This document shows, in pieces, positions 33,221 through 42,768 of a stretch of 64,000 nt of DNA. Numbering within the stretch: position 1 is the first letter of the stretch; each line of letters opens with the position of its first letter. The DNA is from Chondrus crispus (taxonomy: Eukaryota; Rhodophyta; Florideophyceae; Gigartinales; Gigartinaceae), in NCBI RefSeq assembly GCF_000350225.1, contig NW_005179046.1:230945-294944 (forward strand), written 5' to 3'. The notes below the pieces were generated by a model that was not told where the DNA came from, ran no database searches, and worked only from the letters and a program-made list of their open reading frames with translations. Made by a program: the position numbers and the translations under genes.

Positions 33221-33753
33221 TGTAGCATAAACACCCCCAGCGATAGGGGTGTATGCATAGGTTCGACCGAGACCCTTATCGATAGGGAAGACGGGGGTGA
33301 AGTGGGACACCAGCTACCGGCACCGGGCAGCGGGTCCGGGTAGCGTGGTAGAGCGGGAACGGGGAGGACGCGGGCACGCGCGAGCCGTTAGACGCCTCAA
33401 CGCCTCGGCGTGGTACTGGGTAACGATCCAGTACCGACTGGCAGAGACGGAGCCGGCTCGTGGGTGTGGTACGAGCGTTTTCAATCTACCGACAGGCGGA
33501 GGCGGATCCGGCTCGAGCTGGATCGGCCTCCGCCCGTCGGTAATGGATCGTTACCCAGTACGACGCCGAGGCGTTGAGCCGTCGAACCGCTCGCGCGTGC
33601 CAGCGTCCTCCCGGTTCCCGCTCTAACACGCTACCCGGGCCCGCTGCCCGCTGTCTTTAGCTGATGTCCCGCTGCACCCCGTCTTTTCGCCCTCCTTCGG
33701 GGTCTCGGTCGAACTGTGCATACACCCCTCTCGCTGGGGGTGATTATGCTACA
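33221..33753. repeat. Two family-A LTR 3' halves joined head to head
   Basis: Starts TGTAGCATAAACACCCCC at 33221 and ends GGGGGTGATTATGCTACA at 33753. The two halves are inverted copies of the LTR 3' part (about 250 bp each), meeting near 33480-33500. The left half abuts a primer site and Gag on the minus strand. The right half has no primer site after it. Confidence 0.75.
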
Positions 33754-34136
33754 AGCGTAGAGCGTCCCCGCGAACTATGACTTCGGCAGTTATGTCCCCG
33801 CCCTAAGGGCGCCGGACCGGCGTGCTTTAGATGTCCGGTGGACAAAGAAAGGAAGATGGACTGGCGCGCGAGCGGTACCATTGCCTTCGTGAAGCAGGGC
33901 AGCAACACGGTAATAGCAAGGGGAGCACTATTCGCCTTGAGGTTCGGGTCATCGCGCCGTAACTAGACGGTATGCGGCGAAGAATTCAGCAAGCTAGGCA
34001 TTTAAACAATTTCATGAATTCCATCAGCTGCTTCGTGTTTAAATAATTTAGCCTTATTTTCCGGAAAAATTGTAATCCTTTTATTCCGGAAAAGTCCTTT
34101 TAAGAACCGACTGCTGTTTTTGATGCAGACAAGCGA
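33754..34136. other. Unassigned stretch left of element C
   Basis: No gene. Short inverted repeats around CCGGAAAA (34059-34110) and TTTAAA-rich DNA; probably decayed element sequence. Confidence 0.35.
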
Positions 34137-34640
34137 AAATGGCAGCCGCCATCCGATCGGCTAATGCAGCCAATCGCTTAACAAAGCCTGAGAGAAACTA
34201 CAGTGTCGACGCGAAGGAATGTCTCGCCATCGTTTGGGACGTACAGATCCTACGGCTCTACTCGGAAGGACAACATTTCCAAGTTTATACTGACCACCAA
34301 GCTCTCAAATGGCTCCACGGTGCGACTGATACCACTGCACCCAGTGGTATCAGTCGCACCGTGGAGGTCGCCTCTCCGCTTTGGACTTCTCAGTCGAATA
34401 TAAGAAGGGCGCAAAGAACACCGTTACGGACGCTGTGTCTCGTGTTGAGACAACCGGAGAAAGGCATGGCCCAATCGACGAGGAGATCTGGTGCTTCTGT
34501 GTCGAATCGGAAGGCAACCGGATCAAGGTGGAGCCCTGGTCGTACGGCGATCCCAGCTGCAACATCGATGAGGAAGTTGTCGACGATGTGAACCTCTTCG
34601 GCGAGAGCCTCGTCGACGGGGGGAGGTATTTGAAGTTTAG
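34137..34640 (+). pseudogene. Element C (chromovirus) RNase H remnant
   Basis: NRLTKPERNYSVDAKECLAIVW and FQVYTDHQALKWLHGATDTT are the RNase H signature of Ty3/gypsy elements. After a 54-bp palindrome (34313-34366) the frame resumes as LDFSVEYKKGAKNTVTDAVSRVE, the conserved end of the domain. RT is absent: the element is 5'-truncated at about 34137. Confidence 0.8.
34313..34366. repeat. Perfect inverted repeat inside RNase H
   Basis: 25-bp arms (34313-34337 and 34342-34366) with a 4-nt loop CACC. The left arm is normal RNase H coding sequence; the right arm replaces the expected RLARWRLRL codons with the reverse complement of the left arm. Confidence 0.9.
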
Positions 34641-35830
34641 CGCACTAACCCATTGTCACCGATCACTTACGATGAAATCGTCTGTGCACAAGCGGACGAT
34701 CCTTTTTGTCAACGCATTCGATCACGGTTCGACCACGCCGAGGAGAACCCTTATGACGTCAATAAGTGGAATGTACTCGCCCGTGTGTCCCCGAGCGACC
34801 ACGCCCGGCAGATGTATTTGCCCGAGGGACTGCGTCACAAAGTGCTTCATATAGCACATTACTTCCGTACGGCAGGCCACCCGGGAGGCTCGCGAATGTA
34901 CAGTGCGCTTCAAGGGACTTTTAGCTGGCCGTAAATGAGCGCCGATGTCTACAACGATGTCCGGCCCTGCGTCCCGTGTGCGAAAGAACGCGTCAAGCTA
35001 CGAAGGCATGCGTCGTTTATGAAACTCTTCCCGGCGACGATGCCGTTAGAGTAGGTATCTATTGACATTCTCGGACCACTTCCGAGAACGAGCCGAGGGA
35101 ATCGGTACCTGCTGGTCATGTCAGACCGATACAGCAGGATGACGCAGACTGCACCACTCGCAAACGTAACAGGCCTCACGGTCGCGCGTGGCTTTTGCGA
35201 GAAATGGGTGTTACCGTACGGCCCCCTGCTCGCTTGTTATCAAATCGAGGGAGTCAGTTTACTGGAAAAATCTTCCAGAACGTGAGCTCGAAATTAGGAA
35301 CACGTAATGCCTATACCTCAGCATACCACCCTCAAACAAATCGGCAGGAATAGCGATTTAATTGCACAATCCTTTCTGCACTGCAATTGCTTCCCCCCGA
35401 GGAGGGCAGGAATTGGGAAACGTTCCCGTCAGGTGTAACGTTCGGTTACAATTGCGCTGTACACCGTGCAATAGGTATGACTCGCTATGACCTGGTATTA
35501 AGCCGACCTCCGCCAAATTGCTGCATTGCAAATGTAAAGTACGTGGACCACGGATGCTTCTCACCATGGCAAGCCCGTCCACGCTTTACGACGAGACTAC
35601 GGAAGTTGATGGAAACCGCAAGTATGCGCCTCCGCAAGGTGCAAGCTCGCTACAAGGCGGACTTTGACCGACACGTAGGGTCAGTCAATTATCACTTCAA
35701 GGCAAGGGATCACGTTTAACGCAGACGTGAAGCTCCCCGCCCGGGGGAGACCGACCACAAACTTGGCCCGAAGGCCATCGGGCCAATCGAAGTAGTGGCG
35801 GTAAAGCCACACGATCGCACCGTTTTCATC
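34641..35830 (+). pseudogene. Element C integrase
   Basis: Zinc-binding part with HIAHYFRTAGHPGGSRMYSAL and CVPCAKERVKLR; core with VSIDILGPLPRTSRGNRYLLV (first Asp). The second Asp and Glu region (about 35220-35390) is garbled by stops. The C-terminal part is recovered as WETFPSGVTFGYNCAVHRAIG, SRPPPN and VQARYKADFDRHV. Stops at 34932, 35053 and others. Dead copy. Confidence 0.75.
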
Positions 35831-36384
35831 GCACGAGACGGTGATCGAGACACAATGTCGTATGATAGAATTGTACCGGCTCCTTTGCCAAAGTTGAATG
35901 CGGATCAACAGGAACCCACACCTGCCCCTCGCCCTACGGACGAAGGAGTTGTCACGTCCGATGACGATGACAACCCTGGCCTCGATAGTCAAGGCAGAGA
36001 GTCACCCAGCAGCACACGTGTGTTACCCGACGCTGGGAATACGGACCCCGTGCGATGCTGTCTCGTTTGAACGAGACGACTGGAGCGAATGCGCCCCAGC
36101 CAACGGCGCACAATCGGTCGAATGATGACTCGAGACAGGAGCCACCCCCCCAGAGTGAAAAGGACGGCGGGAAGGCCGCCACCTCCGACGGCGAGTACGT
36201 CGTCAATAACCTCATCAAGTACGAAGACAAACGGGACAAATATCTCGTTTCTTGGGAGGGATATCCTCCTGAGGAAAAGACGTGGGAACCACCATCCCAC
36301 TTGCCAATTGGTGTAATCAACCGTTTCCGACGGCGTCAGGGACTGCATCCCTTATCAGTGTCCAAAAACACCACTCTCCAGTGA
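35831..36384 (+). pseudogene. Element C C-terminal region with chromodomain
   Basis: Acidic linker (ADQQEPTPAPRPTDEGVVTSDDDD), then after a frame change at about 36055-36069 an open segment ending with YVVNNLIKYEDKRDKYLVSWEGYPPEEKTWEP, a textbook chromodomain with the aromatic cage positions Y, W and W. It would bind methylated histone tails. It differs strongly from the element A chromodomain, so this is a separate chromovirus lineage. Confidence 0.85.
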
Positions 36385-36407
36385 CACCCACTATAAGCGT
36401 CAATTTT

Positions 36408-36418
36408 GGAAGGGGGGC
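36408..36418 (+). promoter_or_regulatory. Polypurine tract of element C and probable start of its 3' LTR
   Basis: GGAAGGGGGGC lies 24 nt after the chromodomain stop. TGCGGCC at 36419 is the likely LTR start. I could not find the LTR end because no second copy is present in the window. Confidence 0.5.
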
Positions 36419-39400
36419 TGCGGCCTCTTTTCCGCTCGCAACAAAAAGTAGATATTACCGCCTTGTGTAGGCCTACATCTCAGGTGTAATGAGGTTATGA
36501 CCGATGGGGAATGCAACAATGAATTTTTCGGGGGATGCTTTTATTGACGCCCGTCTACTATACAACGTACCCCACGAAGAACTGCTCGTTTAATGCTCAC
36601 TCGGAACGCATGCTGGAGTCCCCAGCAACCGCCCTGGCCGGGCACTCATCACCTTGAACAGGCGACTGTTGGCCCTCCCGTCGTTCTTGGAGAAGATTGA
36701 GGACGGCGGGAATCGTCGGCCTGCCGCGAATTCCGTTGTCATGGAGTAGTGCTGTCAAGCCTTCTCGCTCCAAGGAGCAGCGAAAACGTCGTTCGCGACC
36801 CCGCGGTGCTGGGAAGTTAAGTTTCCCAACCCTGCACGATTCCTCTCCCTAAGACGGGCAATAGAGTAGTCCGAACCGCAATTGGCCCGGATACCTTGCA
36901 GCTGGGCGTGAGGTAAATTAATCTGAGCTAAATGATTCGTCGTCCCATAGACGCGAGTCCCCATTACGGGTGGCTCGAGGGGACGACCATCATCCCCAAG
37001 CTCAACATACATGTCATAATCGAGATTCGTACACCACCTGACTGGGTCGAACTCAACCCAATCCCAGCCCTCAAAGACAGGCGTAAACCTCTGGGTCTCC
37101 TCCAGGAGTTGTCGGTTTTCAGGAACGACGCAATCCCTGAGGATCACGCGGATTTCCTGCAGCACTGCAGCGAGGTCCGCTGCGTCGTACGAGGCGCTGG
37201 CAAGGATACCCCCAACGCCCAGGCAATGAATATCTTCCTGTAACGTGGGGGAGATCCGGCAGATGAACCCGGCACGCGCCTAATATAGCGCGTTGGCGGC
37301 TACGAGGGCCGCCCACTCAGTGCGAACAATTTCTCCACTCGAGTGCAAGGGGGTCCACCATCAGGTGGCTCCCCGGGTAGATCACCGACGTGGACATTTT
37401 GGTCCGATCCTTGTATGGGACCTCAACGTCAGCCTACCAGTGAGGGTCGTTGACATACTTGCTTCCAAGGCAATTACGGTTCAAGGCCGTAATCTCCCTA
37501 CACTATGTCGGAACGAGTAGGGGGTAGTTGTGGCGCATCTTGCGCTTGAACGTCCGGCCGGACAGAGGCATGACTATCTGTGGGTTGACGGTCACGACCT
37601 TCGTCGCATAAGGTGTTGATCGCAGACCTGGCAAGACCAAGGGGTGCGCAAGCACAAATAGTCCCGGATCTACGTTCGCGTCTTCGCGCAGATCCTCGGC
37701 ATGATGGATCTGCTGAAAGCGGGTGACGTATCGCTCCTCGCGCTCGAACCGCGCTTACGCCATATAAAAGCGCCAGTGTGATGGTATCGTACAACGGTGT
37801 GGCCCGAGGATAACCAAACGCCCGTTCAACGACGTTGCAGAACCGAGTGGCAGCCCCCATCGAGCGAGGCAAGCAACCGGTCGGGGTCCTTCCTCACGGC
37901 CCAGTCCCAGCTCTCACACACCACGTCGGGAAGGTGGCGTCGACTAAACTCCCCGTAAATGCTGTTTGCGGAAGCAGAACCGCGCGCAACTAAGTTGTAT
38001 CACACATCGTTGCGATCCTTCTCCATGCCGTTGCTTGTCATAGAGATTGTTGCTGCGGGAGGTTTACGATGATCTCCGTCACAATACTCATTGCAAGTCC
38101 TCAGGGGTGAGCGTTAAGCTTCGCGAGCCGCTCAAATCTTGGAATGGGGCGTGTGGTACAATGAGTATGGCCAGGCCTAGAGTGTCATACGTGTACAGGG
38201 GGTACTCGTGAATCTAATTCGGGTTCCAATCTTGTTGCTGATCCAATCTTAGAGTGGAGACTATAAGCTATCCTGACACTCTCCATACTGTAATTGTAGG
38301 ACAGTGCCACCGGCGGTGCCTTGCCCGTCGGGCCGGCGCCAGATTTTCCTTCGCAAACGAGCAATCACCCCGCACATAGAGGATCCTAGAGCTACTAGGA
38401 AGAGTCTCTGGTTAGTCTCTACGCCCCAGGGTCCCCGTTCCAATTTGCTTCGGGACTGTTATTTAAGTCCGTAATTCGCCCTTGGTTGTGTTCCCCATGT
38501 CCTTTACCTCCTCTAACGGCTTGTTTTCCTTACGTCTATTGCTATTACTGTTCCTATTCCTATTCATGCTCCTTCTTTGCCCTCTACCACAGCATCTCTG
38601 GTTTGCGCTGTGTCAGTTCACTCTGCGCTGTCCGTCCACGGCACTTGTCTCCCAGGAGAGACTCGGGCTATAAACCCGAGTCTGTAACCCAATCCTTACC
38701 GGAGGATGGGCGGTACCACATCGAGTTCTTGCTCTGTTTCTCCCGCAAATGAGATCTGGCTCCGTTTCGCCCTCAAATGAGAGTAAGGGCCTCAGAGGTC
38801 AAATTGCCGGTCGTCTAGACACGAGCCACTACACTAGTAGCACAGAAACATTCCTTACAGTGCTTTTTATTCGGTTCTAACTTCATAAAATTATGAAACG
38901 AATCAATCTACATTGTACCGAAGAAAAATAGAAACGGTGGCCGTCAAAGTTGAAAGCAAATACAATTCGGGCATTTGTATGTTGCGATACGGCTTCGTCG
39001 GATAGACACTACACGACCGGCCAATTTTCCTCATATGAGACCAGCTTTTTTTGCAAAATATGTATACATTAAATCGAAACTGTATAAAGTCAGTTTGGAC
39101 TTCTTTTCTTTAACGTACATGCCCTCGGGAATAACATCTTGCAAAACGTTGGGATTGGAGTTGTGAATACAAAGAAAGACTAAGACGTTTCAATTTTCGG
39201 TTGACACTTTAAACAGACGATTTGAGTTCGAAGATATCAACATGTAGCGTTTTGAGGTGTGTCAAAAAGGCTTCTTTTTGGAATTCTAAAAATAGCTTGA
39301 AAAGACGTGCAGATCTCACCGAACTCCACCGTTCCGAAATACAGAAGTCAGCTGGGATAGAGAGAGTATATTCTTCCTTCTCGTTGAGAAAGCACGAATC

Positions 39401-39498
39401 GAGAAAAATATGTTGAAAAGTAGCTCGTATGAAGTCACCTGTCGTCTAGACACTAGCTAGGCTAGAAGATTTTAAGGTTTGGACAATCCGATGCCTCT
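36419..39498. other. Probable element C LTR and unassigned DNA
   Basis: No gene is supported. A minus-strand ORF of 136 codons (36755-37165) is open, with protein-like composition (FTPVFEGWDWVEFDPVRW), but matches nothing I know. A TTATTTAAG box near 38459 and a pyrimidine tract at 38470-38600 could be promoter parts of an LTR. From about 38860 the DNA becomes AT-rich. A short repeat, GTCGTCTAGACAC, occurs at 38811 and 39441. Confidence 0.35.
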
Positions 39499-39730
39499 AG
39501 CCCCATGCACGCTGCGTGCACTTTTTTGATCACGCACGGCCAATGTGCACTCGTGTACACTTGTGTACATTTGCGTACATTTGTGTACAGTGCACACTCG
39601 GTGCGTGCATGCACACCCCCCGTGCGTGAATTTGTGCACGCTTTTGTACAGTGCACACTGGGTGCGTGAATGCACACTGCCAGTGCGTGAAGTGCATGCA
39701 GAACTTCACGCATCACCCTGCACGATCGCG
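39499..39730. repeat. Left terminal inverted repeat of transposon D
   Basis: Matches 52590-52821 in reverse complement over its full length. Dense in GTGCAC and GTGTACA motifs at roughly regular spacing. Confidence 0.9.
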
Positions 39731-40328
39731 CCCGTGTGCCCTTCCCTGCTGCAGCGCTGCGCGTCCCACGCCTCGCACCCTTCACGCCGGCTGCGCCTGC
39801 CGTCCGCGTGCACGCCGCCGCCGCCGCGGCGCGCCATGCCGCGCGGTGCGCCGGCCGCGGCGCCGCGCCCGAACCGGTGGGCCGTGGCCGTGGCTGTGTC
39901 GCTGGTGCACGCGCTGCACGCCACGGCCGTGTACATGGGGCCGGCGACGCCGCTGTCGCACATGTGGCGCTCGCTGCACCTCTCCGTCGCCGAGGTCACG
40001 CTGCCGCTCAACTTGTACCGCGCCGTGCAGGTCGTCTTCCTCATCCTCGCCGGCTTCGAGCTGGACTTCGTCGGCCCGCAGCTCTCGCTGCGCGTCTCCA
40101 TCGCGGCCGCTGCGCTGCTGGCCCCGCTGCTGCCGCTCGTCACCTCGCTCCGATGTCGCTATACTGCACATGTTCGACTACGATGGTTTGACTGCCTATT
40201 GCGGTCTCATGAGAGTACTGGACATTTCGATGGTGGGATGTTTTGCTGGAGCATTAGCACTTTCGACAAACAAGGCACGCACGAAAGCATGCGCCGCAAT
40301 AGAACGTGTGCGTGTTCCGGCATGTCGT
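39731..40328 (+). pseudogene. GC-rich host-like coding fragment inside the TIR edge
   Basis: The DNA just inside the right TIR (52560-52590) continues on the left only at about 40329 (GCGGAGCCCCTACCCCCGCC), so 39731-40328 is extra. Its first part (to about 40150) is very GC-rich and encodes, from the ATG at 39837, MPRGAPAAAPRPNRWAVAV and then VSLVHALHATAVYMGP and LNLYRAVQVVFLILAG, a hydrophobic, membrane-protein-like sequence. The last 180 bp have lower GC and in another frame read ILHMFDYDGLTAYCGLMR, so two sources may be joined. I do not recognise the family. It resembles host exon capture by a TIR element. Confidence 0.5.
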
Positions 40329-40516
40329 GCGGAGCCCCTACCCCCGCCTACAAGTCTATCTTCTAGCTTTCTGCCTCTCTAGAACTACTCCGTTCACTTT
40401 TAGCGGAAGCGCGCCAACAAAGCAATTTCACAAGCTTTGCCTCATCACAATCTATGTGGCCATGAAAGTTTTGTTTACAAGCGCCTTCTACGAAACTTGC
40501 AACTCCTACAAAAATG

Positions 40517-40890
40517 TCAAGAGATAGCCCAGACGGAACAAGCCTCAACTTTTAAAGATAAAGATGCCCGTCCCCTTAGCTTTTGTAGATCAGCGTTTGA
40601 TATGGTGGCCTTTTCTAAAACTTGTACTTTGTGCCATTTCGTCCAACAGTTTGTACAGATGGCCTGACGTGTCGCGCACCATTGTTTTTGCCTTCTACCG
40701 CCTCGCTTCTTGAATAGCTTTCCGTTATGTCTCAATGTGTAGCTATATGAGCACAAGGAGCAATATGAAATCTTTCCTTGCACTACTTTATGTAATGTTA
40801 CATCCTGTAAACGTCTTTGCTTGTCTGAGGGTCTATTGTATTTGGTGATTGCATCTTTGCAATATAACGGTTTGAGCGGAATCTCAGTAG
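40517..40890 (-). pseudogene. Transposon D protein, C-terminal cysteine-rich tail
   Basis: This is the 3' end of the D gene, separated from the rest by the copia element. Deleting the insertion and one AGTAG copy restores an uninterrupted frame across the join (RTTEIPLKPLYCKDAITKYNR). The tail has CSLC, then a C, then CTNCWTKWH, a pattern like the C-terminal cross-brace zinc finger of piggyBac transposases. It ends at a TGA complement at 40517-40519. Confidence 0.72.
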
Positions 40891-42154
40891 TAATGGTAGG
40901 TTCGGAGGGGCAAGGGAAAGAAGGAAGGCAGGTTGATGTGTGTGAGTGAAGGAGTTGGTGCCGAGGTTTACTTTGAAGCCGTTTTCCTGCGATACTTATA
41001 CACTTCGAGTGCTACACTATCGCTCTACTCCGACTCCCAGTAAACCATACTCTACTATGCACGACCAAGCGCGGTCCTCTTGTGGCCCGACCATACTGTT
41101 CGATTTCCACCTTACGAATCGATTCGTAACTATTAGCTCACAACTATTTCTACACATTCCAAATGACTGTAAACCATGGCCCTATGCATGCAACTGTTTC
41201 ACACCTTACTAATCTGCATCCAGTCATGCCAGACTTCATTGTTGTGCAACGAACAACTTGGCACTTGTCTATTTCCAACAACGCAAACGTCTTTCATATC
41301 ACAATCGCCATACGTATCCTTGTTTCTCACCTTACTAATTTCGCCAAGCACTGTCAGATAATTATGGCAAGTTATAACAATGTGCATCCAGACTTTCTAC
41401 ACAACTCACATGAGAATACATGTAAATCACACGAGTACTGTCATGAACTTGCATCCAACGGCGCACCATGACGAGAGCACAGTGCAACGGCGCGTGCTCA
41501 CGCAAGACTCGCATACAGCGTGACGCGTACACAGAATAATCGCACAACTGTATTCCTCTCGCGAGAAGTACTTGTTGTACTTTTGATTCACATGTACTGT
41601 ACTCGGACACGCGCAGGATCGCAAACAGTCTGACACTGTAAAACTGTAAACCCTCATGTGCATACACCTGGATGCGTGTACATGTGTACGTACACGAATC
41701 CACCTGGCGACGTGTACATGTGTACACGGCATACATGTGTCTCGCCCGGGGGCCCCATGCAATTACCCATTACAACCATGGCAAACCACTTGAAACCCCC
41801 AAAACAACGTAATTATGGCATATACAGGCCATTTAAAGTACATCACAAGGCCAATGACGCACACGTGGACAACGCTCGACCAATAGATTTGCAGCATTAG
41901 ACCTGAGGGCCAATAGAATTGCAGTATTTCCTGTGTAGTCTATAGTGCTACGGGCCAAGGTTCCACTTGGCAAAACTATGCAAATTTGCATGACCCTCCG
42001 AGAGGCCACTTTCGTCCCCGGAACCCCAAAATCTGGGGTTTTACACGTGTCATGTCGTGATATGGGTAAGAGCGCCCGGACCGTGCAGTCATGTACACGT
42101 GTCACTCGATTTTGACCTTTTCAGATAACAGCATGTGGTCGCACATTTTCAATA
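40891..42154 (-). repeat. copia 3' LTR (1264 bp)
   Basis: Minus-strand ends are TATTGAAAATG and CCTACCATTA. Appears identical to 47520-48783. Contains alternating TGTACA/GTACAC-rich DNA near 41665-41740. Confidence 0.92.
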
Positions 42155-42165
42155 CCTCCCCTCGA
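42155..42165 (-). promoter_or_regulatory. copia polypurine tract
   Basis: The minus strand reads GAGGGGAGG immediately before the 3' LTR and just after the RNase H stop. Confidence 0.7.
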
Positions 42166-42768
42166 TCACATGCTTTCGGCAGCTTTGCACTCGGAAAGCC
42201 CAACCATGCCCACGAACTTTTCAAACAGCACGCGAGCAAGTGGTTTGGTCAGCATATGGGCTGGCATTTCTGTTGTCGGACAATGGTACAATGTGACCAG
42301 TTTTCGCTGCACCGCATCTCGAACAAAATGATACGTAATATCAATGTGCTTGTTCCGACGATTTGTAGATTCGTTCTGAGCAAACGCAATCGTACCAGCG
42401 TTGTCACATCCAACGCGAATTGTTGGATCCGAATTCGCACCAAGTACATCAGCATGGAAGCGTCGAAGCCACGCGGCCTCTTTGCATGCTTCACTGAGTG
42501 CGATGTATTCTGCCTCACAAGTAGACTTGGCAACTACTGTTTGTTTCCGGGAAGCCCAACTGATAGGCCCATCACAAAGCTTGAACACGTACCCACTCGT
42601 TGATTTTCGTGATTCAAGGCATCCACCCCAATCTGCGTCGCTATACCCATGAAGTTCCGTACCAAGATCATCTTTACCAAACACTATTCCAAGATGCTGG
42701 GACCCACGCAAGTATCTCAAAACACGTTTCACACCTGTCATTGTCATGGGTATACAGGGCTGTGTTGA
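42166..42768 (-). CDS. copia RNase H domain (frame-shifted end of Pol)
   Basis: Continues Pol after a frame change: MTGVKRVLRYLRGSQHLGI, LHGYSDADWGGCLESRKSTSGY (SDADWAG motif), WASRKQTVVAKSTCEAEYIALSEA, KHIDITYHFVRD and the end AHMLTKPLARVLF. This is the normal C-terminus of copia Pol. It should be fused to the upstream ORF. The shift lies at about 42745-42770 in the repeated ATGACAATGACA. Since the LTRs appear identical, the shift is recent, programmed or a sequencing error. Confidence 0.85.
   Translation of the reverse strand, partial: STQPCIPMTMTGVKRVLRYLRGSQHLGIVFGKDDLGTELHGYSDADWGGCLESRKSTSGYVFKLCDGPISWASRKQTVVAKSTCEAEYIALSEACKEAAWLRRFHADVLGANSDPTIRVGCDNAGTIAFAQNESTNRRNKHIDITYHFVRDAVQRKLVTLYHCPTTEMPAHMLTKPLARVLFEKFVGMVGLSECKAAESM

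Noticed and set aside
36755..37165. 136-codon minus-strand ORF in the probable element C LTR
   Set aside because: Protein-like composition but no family, no start context and no second copy to compare; kept only as a note.
39462..39785. Cys/His-rich ORFs resembling MHSCTLVYICVHLC on both strands
   Set aside because: They are translations of the GTGCAC/TGTACA-rich TIR, repeated at 52565-52948, not proteins.
41362..41762. ORFs inside the copia LTR, duplicated at 47991-48391
   Set aside because: Identical copies exist only because the LTR is duplicated; TGTACA-rich composition explains them.
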